In this document: in pieces, positions 11,425-24,725 of the stretch
Layout of the letters: each line of letters starts with the position of its first letter
How positions within the stretch are numbered: the stretch's first letter is position 1
Assembly: GCA_009760855.2 (NCBI GenBank)
Contig: WPIO01000027.1
Coordinates: 2,330,001-2,394,000, forward strand
Length of the DNA: 64,000 bases
Origin: Cristatella mucedo
Taxonomy: Eukaryota; Bryozoa; Phylactolaemata; Cristatellidae
Direction of reading: 5' to 3'
Made by a program: the position numbers and the translations under genes
Notes under the pieces: model-generated
Seen by the model: only the letters and a program-made list of their open reading frames with translations
What the model was told of the DNA's origin: nothing
Databases searched by the model: none

Positions 11425-14400
11425 CGCTCGATAACTCCGAATACAGGGTTCGATGACAGAAGCAAGTCACTCTATTTTTTGAATAAGCAAATCTTCGCCG
11501 ATGGTTCGTTTGGACTTGGGTATAGGATGTCTAAGCTCCTCAAAGCACTGTGCATTTCATCAAGCCCTCCTCCCTCATCTCGAGGCATACTCAGCAGAGC
11601 AAATCAGAAATTTGTCCTAACATGAAGGAAATTTGACGGTCTCTTAAACATTTTTTCGTCGAATAGCTCACCTCAGGCGTCAACGCGTGGGCAGAGCAGC
11701 GGCTAAGCTAAAAAAAGAAGACGTCGGATATTGAGCCCCAGTCAAACACGCTTGGTGACTGCAGTGCTGCTGCTCTGCCAGCACGTTTCTTTGTACTGAC
11801 TAGTACCCCGCAACAGTCGGATTTTGCACATGCCTCTGTTTGACTGGAAAAAGCCCCGATCGTGTGTTGCGATATTTTTAACGACGGTTTTCATTGGAAG
11901 TTGTTAGCAGGAAATGACCAGACATGGCGCTGCTTGCCATCGCATATGCATGGTAGGTTTCTTCAGAGTACGCCTTGAGCAAGTAGAGTCAGACAATGAC
12001 ATTGGCTCTAGACATTTCAGCTGATTGTGTCGCGAATTCAGTTCACTCAAAATGCAATTACTGTTTGCCGGCAGCTAGGGAGCAGTAGCTCGGCTGTTTG
12101 TCACGTCGATGCTCCAACACTGTTTGCAACACTATTTCCGGTATTTCCGAGGTCCCGAAAAACCCTCACCAAAAAGTCCTTAGCCTGCTGCGAATGAAAT
12201 GGCGTTCAGCTCGCGAGACATCTTTACAGGCTTTAGCGAGACTCTCGCAATAAAATTCGCCACGGTCTCTGGTTGGTATGCCAGATCCTGATCTATCCGA
12301 ATTCGCCCACCAGTATTCGCGCATGGCGGCCTACGGCTCTTTAAAAGACTCACGAGACGAAAGTAGAGTTGCAGACCTCTCCTCTGTCCGGTCAAGTCCC
12401 GAACCAAGTCGCTGTCTGGTCAAGCTACCGCAGTGCTAAGAAGGCAAATGTGGTCTCTCTTCGAGGGGGCGGTGGGTGAGCCGACGACCCATTTTCGCGA
12501 CCAGTAGAGCAGCTTTCTGCAACATCTAATGATAAGCTGAACGTCTGTCCCGAGCATCCGAGCTCGCTTTCGCAGCATCGACCCACTGCACTGGGTGGGG
12601 GGCCAGCATCGCCGAAGTTACTGCGAATATCTCTTTAAAGCGCCGATGATCGGCGGGGCGCCTGACTCCCTTCTGCAGCACCAGCACCAGCAGCAGCAGC
12701 ACCAGCGGCAGCAGCAGCGGCAGCCGGAGGCCGCCGCGACTCGGCTCCTTCCTTGGCCTTCAACGGGCACATGCTCTGGCGGTGGCAGCGCTGGAGTTAG
12801 CACGTCAGCGAAAGCCTAGGGTCACGACTTTCGAAAGCGAATGCGAATGCCGGAGCCGTGTGCCGTTCGGTGGGCCCGGGAAGGGGGAGGCGGAGAAGGA
12901 GTAGGTCAGCGGTGGCAACTACTCGGCCGGTCAAACCGCCGCAGAGGTCGGGGTCAGGGTCGGGCTTCGCTTCCTGCTAAGACCGGCGGCGGAGCGAGTA
13001 CGAGCGAGGAAGCCGATTGACCTTCCGTCGAAAGTTATCCGTCGCTGAGCAACTCATTAGTTGCCACTGCGAACGGCTTTTAAAAGTGCTTACGCATACC
13101 TCTGCTCACTGCTAGTGTGTGCATGGTTTTACCAGCCTCGTTTGCATAGCGGCAGATTGGCCTATGGGGCTGGCTATCTACTCACGTGCTGAAGGCGACG
13201 CTGGATCGTCTGCAGCTGGACTCGAACGCACTACCTGGGCTGCGAAGTTCGAGCGTCTAGACCTAGGCAAAAACGCAGTCTTAGTTGGCTGGCTACGTAT
13301 AGAGGCAGTTCTTCGAGGTGGTTGGCGCATAGACAGTTGTTTCCGGCTGCAGTGCGGTTCCTTAGTTAACGGTAGCTTACGATGCTCGCGCGGGTGCGAA
13401 GGCTAGTCATTCGCTGTTAAGCTGCTGTCTGTAATCGTTTTTACGTGCTTACAATGTTTCTTAGCAGAGGTTGATCGTTGCGAGTATGCATGACTTTACA
13501 AAAGATTTTAGCTGGCTGGCAGCGTGTGGCTAGCGATCCTAAGTGAAAATGCTGTGCTCAAGGTTGTTGACGCGCTGTCGAGTGCCTTGATTTTTTAAGG
13601 CGCTTTCCTCAATTAGTGGTCACTCATGCAAGTAGCTCGCATTCAGCACTATTCCTGTGTCAATTGCTGCTAAAATGCCGAAGTCGCGCTTGCCTCATTA
13701 CGTCACCGCAGTCATTCCCTGGTTAGTGTTTGGGTATGGCCAATTGTAAAACAAAGTAAGTGCGTGACCTGCATAGAGGGAGTGGCGTGCCTTTCGCCGC
13801 CGGATGCAGCGGTTAATAACGAATTGTTCGCGCAAAGCGAGCTCCTCGCCTCTGGGCTACGACCCAGCGACTAGAATGGCAGTGGTGCAGTGGCTCGGCG
13901 AACGGAAGTGTACTTCTCACTGGTCTTTCTATGAAATACTTCAGGGCAGCGATACGGCCCGGTTATAAACAGCGAACGCTTGCGAATAATGCTGCCAACA
14001 AATGGCTGTTTTGGTGGGGGGGTTTTGTAAGTGCACCTATCTGGAGAGACATCTTCCCAATTTTGTGCCTACCGAAGAAACATTGCAGACCGACAGCCAA
14101 TGTGTGCGTCGCTTTTATGAGCGACTAGCTCGCGGTCATAAGCTATACGAGAAATCGAATTGGAGGTTACACAGTTTCCGCTGACGGCGGTTGGTCAGTG
14201 ACAGACTAGTTGTCCAAACAGCTGCTCCAGCTCCAGCAGCGATGCGACGCTAGCGCCGAGCAGCTCTCTCGCGACGTCACCGCGACGCGTCGCTGTGGCG
14301 GCAAGTACTTCATCTAACAACGGCCGGCCGCGCTCGGGTTGCACTGTTTGCCAAAATTGGCTAGATACAGCGCGTGCTAGGGCTAGATGCTTGCGCCGCC

Positions 14401-14590
14401 TAGCGGGCACCGGGCGCCGGGCGGGGGGGGGGGAGGAGCGGGACAGCGGCGACTTCGCAGCTCTGAGATTCTCATTGCTTGAATGCCCACGTCATTCCAC
14501 GTTGACTGACTAAAAAAAGTGCCTTCGCTCACGAGAGATTACTCCGACGGAAGCGCAGACGTAGTGAGAGCTTTACAAAAAGCAGCGAGC
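11425..14590. other. GC/CpG-rich region, possible promoter or first exon, unproven
   Basis: The stretches 12.1-13.1 kb and 14.2-14.45 kb are rich in CG dinucleotides and CAG/CGG triplets, including a Gln-rich frame at 12670-12730 and an 11-base G run near 14421. Such composition is compatible with a promoter or 5' exon, but I find no TATA-linked start, splice-consistent exon chain or conserved domain. Confidence 0.3.
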
Positions 14591-14624
14591 CGCGACCGTT
14601 GGGCTTAAATAAATTCATTTAAAT

Positions 14625-14785
14625 CTGTAGCCGATTCAACAGCCTCATATCTTTAGAGTGGCAGGAGCAGCCTTAACGGCTGTCGCCGCCGCTTGCAGTA
14701 GGCAAGAAAGGATCGCTCGCTGCAAGACTCGAACCCGCGCTCTGAGCACAGCGAGCACCTGACCTCGGTCTGGGACCCAGGGGAG
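14625..14785 (-). mobile_element. SINE family B copy 3
   Basis: Reverse orientation: gattcaacagcctcatat, agcagccttaacggc, cgcttgcagtagg and a B-box-like gactcgaacccgcgctctgag, then ggtctgggacccagg. Same order as the copy at 8.6 kb. Confidence 0.75.
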
Positions 14786-14789
14786 TGGC

Positions 14790-17480
14790 TTTGCAGAGCG
14801 GAGCCGGCGGCTGAACGGAGACGAATGGCGAGTCGAGCGGACGTGACGTGCGGATGAGCGATGCAATATTTACTGGGTCTGCTTAATGGGAAATGAGGCC
14901 TGGCAATTTAGGCTGGGCTATAAGTGAGCAACAGACCGAAAAAGGATTCCAGACGAGACTAAACGTGCAAAAGGCGGCGGTTTCAACTAAGCACGCCGAC
15001 GGACTAGCATGTTTGCCGGTCTACGAGAGATTATCTACATTTTATGATGATCAAACGCTCGTTGAGATTCTGATTTACCATTTCCTTGTAGGGCTTCTAC
15101 ACGCATACAATCGTTGATGCGCTCGCTGTTTCGAGCAGTGCAATTGATCGCATTAGTTGAGGCTGTCGAGACCAGTCGCTACCATTCGTGCTCGTAAGCC
15201 AGGGCCAGACGTTATAGTGATCAGCCACAGTCATTGCCAGGCCAGACCCGAAAGTCGGATGCGTCGCAATCTGCTGAGGGGGCTGTTGTTGCAAGTCCTC
15301 CGCCCAGCTTGGCCGGCCCGACTGGGAAAAGCTATTTACGAAAAACCACTGGGTCATTCTTCGAAGTCTCATCGTTGAGATGCGAAGTGCATTTACATTT
15401 AAAAGCCCCCCCCCCGTGTGGGAATACGTTAAGAAATGGACGAAAATAGAATGATGCTACCACATTTAGCCAGAAATATCATGAGTGAAGTGTAGCTCTT
15501 CATATATTGTGTTCAGTAGACTGTGGCCCTTTGTGTCCATTACTCAAAAAGAAGCACATGAACCACATCAACCTTCACCACCACGATCTGCTTTGAAGCC
15601 TTGAAAGTGGGATCTCTGTGTCGGCTTGAGCTGGGCAGCGACAAAGAAAGTCAGGTTGAGGTTCACGGCATCGTTGATGCTGGCGCTGAAAGCTTGAACT
15701 GCTTGAAGCTTTCTGTAAGAACTGCATTGGCTATACACGGCTTCCGTTTAGAGCCCTCGATCCAGAAAGAAAAACCAAGTACTTAGCTTTCTTTTTGAAT
15801 CAAGCGAATCTCCTCTTCAGCACAGCTAGTAACCTCCTCGAAGCTCATCACTGTCGTTGTCGTCATGTCGTCATAAATTATAGTGATTAGAAACCGCATT
15901 TTTCATAATCCAAGTTTACGCAATATAAAAATCACAACTGAAGAGATGGTTAGGGAGATTAAATTCTTTCTACTTCTAAGTGAGCTGTGCGCTGTGGCTG
16001 AAGCTGTACGCACGTTCCTCTCTGCGGAGCTGTGCTGAGCAGACTGGTGTGTATTAACAGGCTTGAACTTGCCTGGAGCACGGGGCTCTCAAGGGTACTC
16101 TTTCTATATGTTGTGCCCTGCTACCGTTGACCTAATTAAACAGTCGATATAGCATCTACGACTTCTATGACGTGCTCCGAGGCACAGACAGTATGTGCCG
16201 CCGTATTCTGTAAGGACCCGTTTCGAGCTCTTTTAGCGAACGACTTTAGTTTGGAAGCCGTTGCCGCACATTTTAAAAGTATGAGTTCATAGGAGCCTGA
16301 TCGGAACTTCCTGTGGCGAATCCATGGCCTCCTGCACCAACGTTCTAATTATCACTCGCCTAATCTGCTACCGATTTAGATTACTTCGATCGGTGGATGT
16401 CAGAAAGTATCAGATAGTCGTCATCTGATAGTTGCCTAAGGTATGATGCAATACTGTCTAGGAGATTTTGCATACAGCTACGAATGCGAGAGCTGGAGTA
16501 GCAGAACATGAAAGCTGCCTGCGACGAGTTCTGCACGTTTACTTTTCTACCATTTTTTCGTTTTTTCCTCAATTTTTAAGCATCAATAAAATTAATCCAT
16601 CAGAGTTTACCGGTGTATTAAGCGGTGAACGAAATGTACGACAAGTAAGCATTTCACGTACGCGTTTCATCGACTAGTTTTGAGTGCATCCTGCTAAGTT
16701 AGAGTGCTACCGACGAGAATGCAAATCACGTTCGATACGTTAGTGGGTTGATAAAAAATGACAAGTATTTACAATTTATTCATAAGGAATGTGTAGTTTA
16801 AATAAGCTTAGAAGCACCCGGCAGTCTCTGGAGTTGAACAATGTGAAGCCACTTTTCAGGTAGCAAAGAATTCGCTTGCCCACTGCATTCAGGTCTTCAT
16901 ATTTACCACGAACGTTAGTGTGCACGCACCGTGGGGGATAAGGGGATGTAAGTGGGCCATGCTTCGTTTTCTGGAAATCTAGTGCTACGGAGACGGATAG
17001 AAAAATCCAGAAGGCTCCTCAGTGGTTACAAATTAGATTAGTGCTGGCTTGAGGGGCAGTTTCTCTTACACAATGTGTCTTGCCTTGATCGGCCAGCTTC
17101 TATTAGAATACGAACAAGCTGGGGCGTGGCATGGCTCGGACATAAAATGAAAATAATTTTTCATCTGAATGCAATTGTTCTTCCGAGTATCTGCAAAGTC
17201 GCTGTATTTGCACGGTAGGCCAGCGACTATGCCATCACGAACAGGCTTAGAATCATTTGTGTAACTCCCTTAACGCTCAAAGATCTGCATGGTAGCCCGC
17301 GAGGCAGTACAGCTGCTAAGTGTGATGGACACGTGAGCATATTCTTCTTTTAACCTCGTACTCTTTTTTTGCCAAACATATGCTATAGAAATAATAACAT
17401 TATTATTAATAAAATAACAATAACGCATTTAGGGCAGCATGAAATGCTAGCTTTATCTTTTTTGGGCGCACAACACTAAC
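14790..17480. other. No recognisable gene
   Basis: Only short open frames with no recognisable domain. AT content rises after 15.4 kb. No repeat shared with the rest of the window was noticed. Confidence 0.45.
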
Positions 17481-17494
17481 AAAACGTTGTAAAG

Positions 17495-17668
17495 TAGGGA
17501 CCACGATTGCCCAGGTAGTAAGGTGCTCGCTGTTTACAACTGAGGTCTTGAGTTCAAATCCTGCAATGGGCGATCCTTTATTGCCAACTGCAAGTGGTGG
17601 TGATAGCGATTAAGGCTTTCCTGCCGCAATACAAATGAGGTTGTTAAATCAGCTTATATTTATTTTAA
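17495..17668 (+). mobile_element. SINE family B copy 4
   Basis: Plus orientation. An A-box-like gattgcccaggtagtaaggtgctc, a B-box-like gagttcaaatcctgcaatg, then gcgatcctttattgcc, aactgcaagtggtggtgatag and tgaggttgttaaatcagct. The full head and body are visible. Confidence 0.8.
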
Positions 17669-18169
17669 TTGGCATAGCCCACGGTCTAGCTCGAATAAAT
17701 ATTTGGTAGGATCTGCAGTGACCAAATTGCATCTGCACCGTAGACCCACTTTCCTCATGACTTTGCCACCGACAAGAAGAATTAAGCATCGTCTAGCGGG
17801 GTCCCGAAAGCACTAGGCTGCTGTAAATTTACCTAAGCATTCCGGTGAGGCGACAGCAGGTCATTAAGGTTCAGAGTTATGGCTTAAGTCCTCGATGCAC
17901 TTACAAATAGCCTTAGTACTTACAGCTGAGAATCTACAATGTTGTTGATGGCAATCTCCTCAGACCGAGGCAATACGCCGAACTATTTGTCACAACAGTG
18001 GTTGCTTCCGCTGAGTCTCGACAGTGGCAGCTAGCGGTCCTTATCGCTTCGACCGTGACCTTTGCTCGCCACGCAGCAGACTGCAGCCTCTGCTTCTCTG
18101 GCTTCCGGGATGGGGGCGGTGAGCTGGCTCGACTCATGAGTGACGGCTTGACAGGCTGGCTGTGTTGCT

Positions 18170-18480
18170 AATTCTATCAATTGTATTATTAATACTTGTT
18201 ATTCTAAAAACGCATCTATTTATGACAACACTTAGTGGGTCCCTGTGATTCGTCCTTTATGTGCTTATGCGTGCTGACACTGATGTATGCTGCCATAATC
18301 ACACTTGAATGCTGACCCTGTGCAGGTTACCCCTAACCATGTTATTCTTGTTGTTTATTGAGCATGCTACCACTAACCATTCGATCGTGCTTCCTTTGCA
18401 GCAATTATAAAGCGCCTACACAGAGATTGAGTTCTCTGAGGGCGCTTTATCAAATGTATTATTATTATTATTATCATCAT
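18170..18480 (+). mobile_element. LINE 3' UTR with hairpin tail
   Basis: Shares a UTR block with the insertion at 47.1 kb (gtgggtccctgtgattcgtc versus gtgggtctttgtgattcgtc). It ends with agcgcctacacagagattgagttctctgagggcgct and an (ATT)n tail. It is a 5'-truncated LINE copy of the same family as 53.9-55.25 kb. Confidence 0.75.
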
Positions 18481-18634
18481 ATTATCTCTTCCCCTCGTCA
18501 CGGAGGTCAAAGGTTTCACTCAGACGACAGCACGATATATTCTCCTTTATCTCACTGGTGCCACTAATAAAGTACTGTTTCGCGTTAAGCGCTTTATTAA
18601 CCCTTTATTAATTCCGTCGGTTCAACTCCATTCA

Positions 18635-18710
18635 AAGCATATGCAAAGTGTCTAGGCAGAGATTTAGTTCTCATACGGTGCCATGCAAATGTCTTCTAAT
18701 GTTACTTCCT
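18635..18710 (+). mobile_element. SINE/LINE tail fragment
   Basis: gcatatgcaaagtgtctaggcagagatttagttctcatacggtgccatgc matches the shared SINE-A and LINE tail. It is only about 75 bases and the head is not recognisable. Confidence 0.6.
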
Positions 18711-18780
18711 TTTTAATCTCATTGGCCATCAAAATTGGGTACCCACAATGGGCTACAATGGCGCTAGCGCGTCGCTTCAA

Positions 18781-18839
18781 GCGCTCGAGCTCACGAGATC
18801 ACAATAATCAGCTCAAGCTCACGAGATCACAATAATCAG
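18781..18839. repeat. Tandem duplication of a 28-base unit
   Basis: gctcgagctcacgagatcac followed by aataatca is repeated immediately with a single base difference. Confidence 0.85.
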
Positions 18840-19243
18840 ATAATCGCTGGCATCCTGTAGCCACAAGGTTTCCAATCGCTTCGATTTGCATTGATTTGAT
18901 TCGATCGGCAGGGATTCGGCACGACGTCGGGTGCCTGACATTAATATTGAACCTTCGGCTCTCTCAGCTGGTCCCAGCAGCCACCCGTGGGAGTTTCGAG
19001 GAGCTATTGATCTGGCCGCAGCCTGGCTGCAGCAGAACTTGGTGGATCCTGCGAACCAGACCGGTTTATTAATGATTGCACATATCTGACGACAGCTGCT
19101 GATGACTCACGCCCAACTGCTTCGTCCGACGCCTATCTTTATTACCCCTCTGCTCTCCGACCGAACTCGACCCGTCGTGATAAGCGAAAATACAAGGACA
19201 GCCACCGACATTCTGTCGGCCGCAATCTCTTAGGACCTGACCA

Positions 19244-19245
19244 TG

Positions 19246-19322
<77 letters not shown>
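19244..19322. repeat. (TA)n microsatellite
   Basis: About 78 bases of pure ta dinucleotides joined directly to the 3' end of a reverse-oriented SINE. It probably grew from the SINE tail. Confidence 0.97.
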
Positions 19323-19326
<4 letters not shown>

Positions 19327-19462
19327 CATTTGTCTTGTGCCCCAAGAGAACTTAGTCTCTATTCAGGCACTTCACATATATCTTGGGGCTCGAGCTCACT
19401 ACCTCAGCCCTTGACCTTGGTAAGGGCGAACACCTTAACTGCTGGACCAATACATGTATATG
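19322..19462 (-). mobile_element. SINE family A copy 3
   Basis: Reverse orientation: tcttgtgccccaagagaacttagtc, a B-box-like gggctcgagctcac and an A-box region ending gcgaacaccttaactgctggacc. Somewhat more diverged than the copies at 24.6 and 60.7 kb. Confidence 0.8.
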
Positions 19463-19749
19463 GTCCACGTACTGAACCTGCAAGTATGCAGCACATTTAC
19501 AACTACATGATACAAAGTAACAATGAGATATTGTTCAAATCGGAGAATCGGAAAATACGCATTTGCATTCAGGCAATTTAAACTTCATGGCAAGGCAGGC
19601 TGTCTTATATGTCTCAGCAAAGCTTAGTTTCCCCGATTAACTTGTCAATTTCCATTCGCGTGGCTCCATATTTCGTGGCTTTTTTGACGAGACGAAGCCC
19701 GCTCTAAGCACCAACACCAAGTAGCTCCAGGAGATGGAGGAGGTCGCAA

Positions 19750-19757
19750 GATCACAG

Positions 19758-19807
<50 letters not shown>

Positions 19808-19987
19808 TAGAGAGAGAGAGCGAGGTGGGGAGAGAGAGCATAAGAGAGGGAGGGGGAGAGAGAGGAAAGAGGGGAGAGAGAGAGAGTGCGCTCGTGCGTG
19901 TGTGTGCGTGCGTGTGTGGGTGCGTGCGTGTGTGGGTGCGTGCGTGTGTGGGTTCGTGCATGTGTGTGTGTGTGGGCGTGTGTGTGC

Positions 19988-20075
<88 letters not shown>

Positions 20076-20310
20076 TATGTGTGTGTATGTGTGTTTGTGC
20101 GTTTATGTGTGTTTGTGCATGCATGTGTGTGTGTTTGTGTGTGAGTGTGCATGTGCGTGTGTGTGCATGTGCGTGTGTGTGCGTGTGCGTGTGTGTGTAT
20201 GTATGTTTGTGCGTGTATGTGTGTTTTTGTGCGTGTGTGTGTGTGTTTGTGTGTGAGTGTGCATGTGCATGTGTGTGCATGTGTGTGTGTGTGCGCGTGT
20301 GTGTGTGCGC

Positions 20311-20367
<57 letters not shown>

Positions 20368-20384
20368 TGTGTGAATGTGTGTGA

Positions 20385-20451
<67 letters not shown>

Positions 20452-20459
20452 TGTGTGAA

Positions 20460-20492
<33 letters not shown>

Positions 20493-20640
20493 TTGTATGT
20501 GTGTAAGAGAGAGAGAGAGAGAGAGGGAGGGGAGAGAGAGGAAAGAGGGGAGAGGGAGAGTGCGCTCGCGTGTATGTGTGGTATGTGTGTGTTTGTGTGC
20601 GTGTGTGCGTGTGTGCGTGTGTGCGTGCGTGCGTGGTTTG
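19750..20640. repeat. Compound (GA)n-(GT)n microsatellite block, about 890 bases
   Basis: Begins as (GA)n with GGGA interruptions, passes into a very long (GT)n region with GC, GAAT and GTAT interruptions, returns briefly to (GA)n near 20506-20560, then GT again. All long Cys/Val, His/Thr and Arg/Glu frames here are artefacts of the repeat. Confidence 0.97.
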
Positions 20641-20649
20641 TTGTTATCA

Positions 20650-21190
20650 TGTTGTTCGAAATAGATCAGCGAGTTATAGCTTTAAAAAAGCAAAAGGTTA
20701 TGCCAGATTCACATTAGCTCGTTTTCTGGGAGAATCTGCCATTTATGTCCCCTAAAGTATATGCCGAATGGGCTTGTAGGACTCGGTATTTCTTCAAAAC
20801 AGTTGAAGTGGTTAGGGCGGGTACTCGCCTTTCGTACTACTACTTCCGACATTACAGTAATCCGAACCAATTGAAACGCATCGCTCTTATTCTGCCTTCC
20901 GTAATTTTTAATTTGTATAGTGACAGCCATCGGAGCTCACATCGTTTTTATCTAATACCTCCTATATTCACGATAAGTTTACATTTAAGGTTTAGCATGA
21001 CAGGAATCTTTAGTCAAATCATCAATAACATGAGTCTGGAAGGAAATAAAGTCCATCAGACACCACGGAACCTTCAGAAGCGTGCCCAGTATTATGTCCT
21101 TGTCAAAAAGTGCCATTGCATGCGATGTAGGCTGAAACGTGCAATTAGGTCTAAGGACCAACCCAGCAGTCTATTTGTCCAATTAGATAT
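20650..21190. other. Unassigned stretch with a 168-codon frame
   Basis: A plus-strand frame from 20745 runs into the SINE at 21.2 kb and ends inside it. It shows no domain I recognise, and its last codons are SINE sequence. I do not support it as a gene. Confidence 0.35.
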
Positions 21191-21194
21191 AAAA

Positions 21195-21370
21195 AATAAA
21201 AGGTTAGCTTATTTGACCGCCTCATTTTATAGAGCGTCAGAAGAGCCTTAAAAGCTATCATCGCCGTTAGTGTGCATTAATGGATCGCCCGCTGCAAAAC
21301 TCGTACCAAAAACCTGGGTCGTGAAGAGCGAGCACGTTGCCCCTGGGCTGAGACCCAGGATCGTGGGTTT
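21195..21370 (-). mobile_element. SINE family B copy 5
   Basis: Reverse orientation: cctcattttatagagcgtc, agaagagccttaaaagctatc, ggatcgcccgctgcaaaactcg and the A-box region tgcccctgggctgagaccc. The B box is eroded (actcgtacca). Confidence 0.75.
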
Positions 21371-23640
21371 GAAGTGCTTAGAGTTCCCATGCCACGTTAA
21401 GCAATCATGAAAAATTGGAGAAGGGGTAATACATATTGTGAAGAACTGGGTTTTCACTGCTCGGTTGGCTATCTCCTGGTGCACAGTTGAGAAAGAGAGA
21501 TTGCACAGCCGAGATATGGCTGTCGCTAGCCGTACTAAGGGGCTTCTAGGACTAAGCGGCATCGCTGCTATGATTAAGAATCTGCCCACCTGTGGTCTGC
21601 TGAGTGGCGGGGGACTGCAGTGAGATAGCGGTGAGTGATCTCGAGCCAAGTGGGTTGTGGCGCGTCTGTAGTCCTGGCCGGTTCACTCTGCACCGACGAA
21701 GTAGCAGACCCTCTTCAGACTGCTATTAGTAGCTGACGGTAGTTTAAAGCAAGGAGATCGACCGCTCTCGTTCCGTTAGTGGCTTATTCACCACCTTGCC
21801 TGTTTCGTCAAGTCTGTGATTTGGAGATCATTCGCAGCAGTCGGCATTGACTTTTGCCAATCCGCTGTAGTTACATCGGCCGTAGAGAGCCGTGCTCGTG
21901 GCTTCCTGGTCTGTTGCTTGCGTGCCAGCAAAGATCTCATTGATCTGAAAGACTAGATCCGGTAGGGTTCCTGCATCTAAGCAAACGCATGCCGCATTTT
22001 AGTAATATGACAAAACATCGCAAGAACAGATTCGTGGCGACAATGATTGTCAAAACTATCAATATCATCATTCACTTTATGAGTTATCCTATTAACACGT
22101 TAAGCCAGCACCTGCACAGTAGGAGGCCCTTGTGGAAGGGGCTTTAATTCCCTGGAATGTGACAGGCATGTGCAGGGCGGCAGGAGCATCGCCCAGAACC
22201 CCATCCCACTGGAAGTCTGGTAGCTCCTTCTTTGTGGCTACTAACCTTTACGGAAGAGAGTGTGGCTTAGAGGATTCAGGGGCAAAAATTAAAAGTTATT
22301 TCTTCATGAAGGTGCTACCAACTATTCTTTTATATGGTGCTGGAAAGGCTGTGGCCATACAAAAGACGTTAACATTGCTGTCCAGCCATTATATCGATGA
22401 ACTGATTTACGTCGCGAGCGACAGTGCTGCAACTCTTCCTGGTGGCTTACAGGTGAAACTTACGGCCACAGTGCACCAACTCTGATTTTAAAGCAAGGGG
22501 CAACGTACTGCGACCCAATCGAGAGAGTACTGTGACACTAGCTGGTGCAGAAATCCTTAATGCCCAAAGGCTACGTGATTCGGCAGTGGGAAAGGTGGGA
22601 AAACCCAAGCAGCTTGCCACTGTGCCACTGTGTGCATGCTCTGCATGCAGTGTACTCTGACTAGGCACGTGATCCGAGCGTTTGCTTGCTGTGTGCTCCG
22701 AGTCTAGGGGAGTTTTGCCGGTTTCGTAAGCCCGAAGCAGCTAAATTGGGAATCATCTGACGACAGAAGGAATTTCAATTACTTCTCTACATAAGCGATG
22801 ACGTATGTTGTACAAGATCAGGGTCGGCTCAGTCGGACATAAGCCCTCAGATGAACCTGCACGGGGGGGGGGGGCATGACTCGCAGAGTAATGCCTGCCA
22901 GTGGAGTGCTGGTCACGTGAGGTGCAGCCACTCAGCTATCCATCTATCGGCTCGAGGGAGTCGCAACAAGCCCACACAGCCTGGCCAAAGCCAAGAATCT
23001 GCCTCGTTGGCACGTTCAGGGTTGAGCGTCGGCTAACGGATCGGGTTGTCCAGGAGGTCACCAGAGCCTTGCATTACGGTACCAGACCGCCTGCAAGCTC
23101 TGGCTTGAGGGACTTTGTACAAGTCAGGTGATTCCGATCTGCTCAGCCGTGACAAATGCGATCGAGCAGTTCCATCTGCAGCCCCTAGGCTTCTTTCGTG
23201 CACGTGCATCTGCATGCTGGGCAGAACTGGATCCTGACTTACTCGACCTTATGCAGCCACAAGCAGCCAGCCAGCTGACTTGGATGCAATCGGGCAAAGA
23301 TCCACATCATTCCTTGTGCATGCTGGGGCTACATCTTGGCTGGTGATGTCGATTACGTTACAGACCGACTATGACATTCATTAGCAGCTATAGGGACTCC
23401 TAACGTGGTCAGACGTAAGCTTACGAACAATGTACGAATCAATTCAATTTTCTTTGCTCATTGGCATTGTTTCTAGCAGGCAAAAGCACGACATTTCGAG
23501 CAATCAAGTATAAACAGCCAAAATTCAATGGGAGCTGGGAAAGGTCGGCAGTCTGCTACGAAATGGCTACGGTAAGAGCTCACAAAGTCAATTGACCCGC
23601 CGGTGGGTGCCATCTTGCTCGTAGGCTCTCCTGATGCAGC
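21371..23640. other. No recognisable gene
   Basis: Short frames only, without recognisable domains. A run of 13 G lies at about 22862. No repeat from elsewhere in the window was recognised. Confidence 0.45.
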
Positions 23641-23647
23641 TGTGGTA

Positions 23648-23800
23648 GCTGATTCAACAGCCTCAGTTGTATAGTACCAGGTGAGCTTTAGCGCCTTTCA
23701 TCCCTTTGCAGCCAGCAATAAAGAATTGCACGCTGCAGCACTCAAGTTCACGATTCTGGTTGTGAAGTACAAACACTCTTCTGGGCTAAGAACCTGGTGT
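23648..23800 (-). mobile_element. SINE family B copy 6
   Basis: Reverse orientation: gctgattcaacagcctcag, caggtgagctttagcg, gcagccagcaataaagaattgc and cttctgggctaagaacctgg. More diverged than the copies at 8.6 and 17.5 kb. Confidence 0.65.
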
Positions 23801-24589
23801 TGATTGAAGCCTGGCTCAGTGCCAACCCCCTAACTCCGTGGTTCTAAACTGCTGTTTGCCTAGAGCTACGTAAGTTCAATCAGAGATGTCTGTGCAAGAT
23901 GGATGGATAGCTAAGACTACTTTGAAAGAGACTGACTTGTTTATACATTTAACCTTGCACGGAGCAGCCAAATGAAGCAGCCCCCCCCCCCTGTACATCC
24001 CTTCCCTCTTGCTCCATGGGTCTGCAGCCAGGACCAGGCCGCTCTCCATCTCATTGCTGGGAGGCTCTTTGGTGGAGGATCGTCGGTGATCACGTGTAGA
24101 AGTCACGGGGTGTGCTGGATCTGGTTGCGATCTGAGCGGCCTTTCTTTTGAACTAGTCGCAGTCAGTCCACTGTTTTGCAGTACCCATATGAGCAGGTTT
24201 AAATTCTTTTCCGTGACTCCGTAAATTCGAGACGCACTAGCTGCTTCTGAGCTACATGCAAGTAGAATGGTTTTGGTACCCTTTAGTTTCGCTGGTTAGT
24301 TGCTGCAGTGAGAAGTTCATGAACAGAGCTCATAACCGGCTCAGCGGCTCTGCAGCTGTGCCTGGCATTGGTTTTTGGTGACTCGCTGTTACGATGAGCT
24401 GCATGGCCACTGTTGCCCCTTTGAGAACCAATCAGGGTTCGGTGCTCTGCAGTTGCAAAAGCAGCCGGCCTCTCTTCGTACAGTGTCGTGGGTGCCTCGC
24501 ACGCAGCCTGCATCGGCCGGAGGCGTCGTTCGGGCAATTATATGAATAGGTAGACATCGTATGCTTGCTTGTGCTGATTTGTGCCGCAC

Positions 24590-24725
24590 TGGTTTCGCCC
24601 AGTGGTTAAGGTGCTCGGCCCGATCTTGGTCGGGGCCGAGGTCGTGGGCTCGAGCCCCGAGGCATATGTGAAGCGCCTGCATGGAGATTAAGTTTTCTTA
24701 GAGTGCTATACAAGAATGAATTAGA
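24590..24725 (+). mobile_element. SINE family A copy 4
   Basis: actggtttcgcccagtggttaaggtgctc (A-box region), then gtcgtgggctcgagccccgag (B-box region), then catatgtgaagcgcctgcatggagattaagttttc and gtgctatacaagaatga. It is one of the two cleanest copies, with a complete head, junction and tail. Confidence 0.88.

Noticed and set aside
19637-20717. Long His/Thr, Cys/Val and Arg/Glu frames
   Set aside because: All lie inside GT/GA microsatellites, where stop-free frames arise from the repeat.
20745-21251. 168-codon frame as a gene
   Set aside because: Its 3' end is SINE sequence and there is no recognisable domain.
24590-24725. A tRNA gene in the GGGCTCGAGCCCC region
   Set aside because: Repeated five times with a LINE-type tail; only A/B-box-like remnants.
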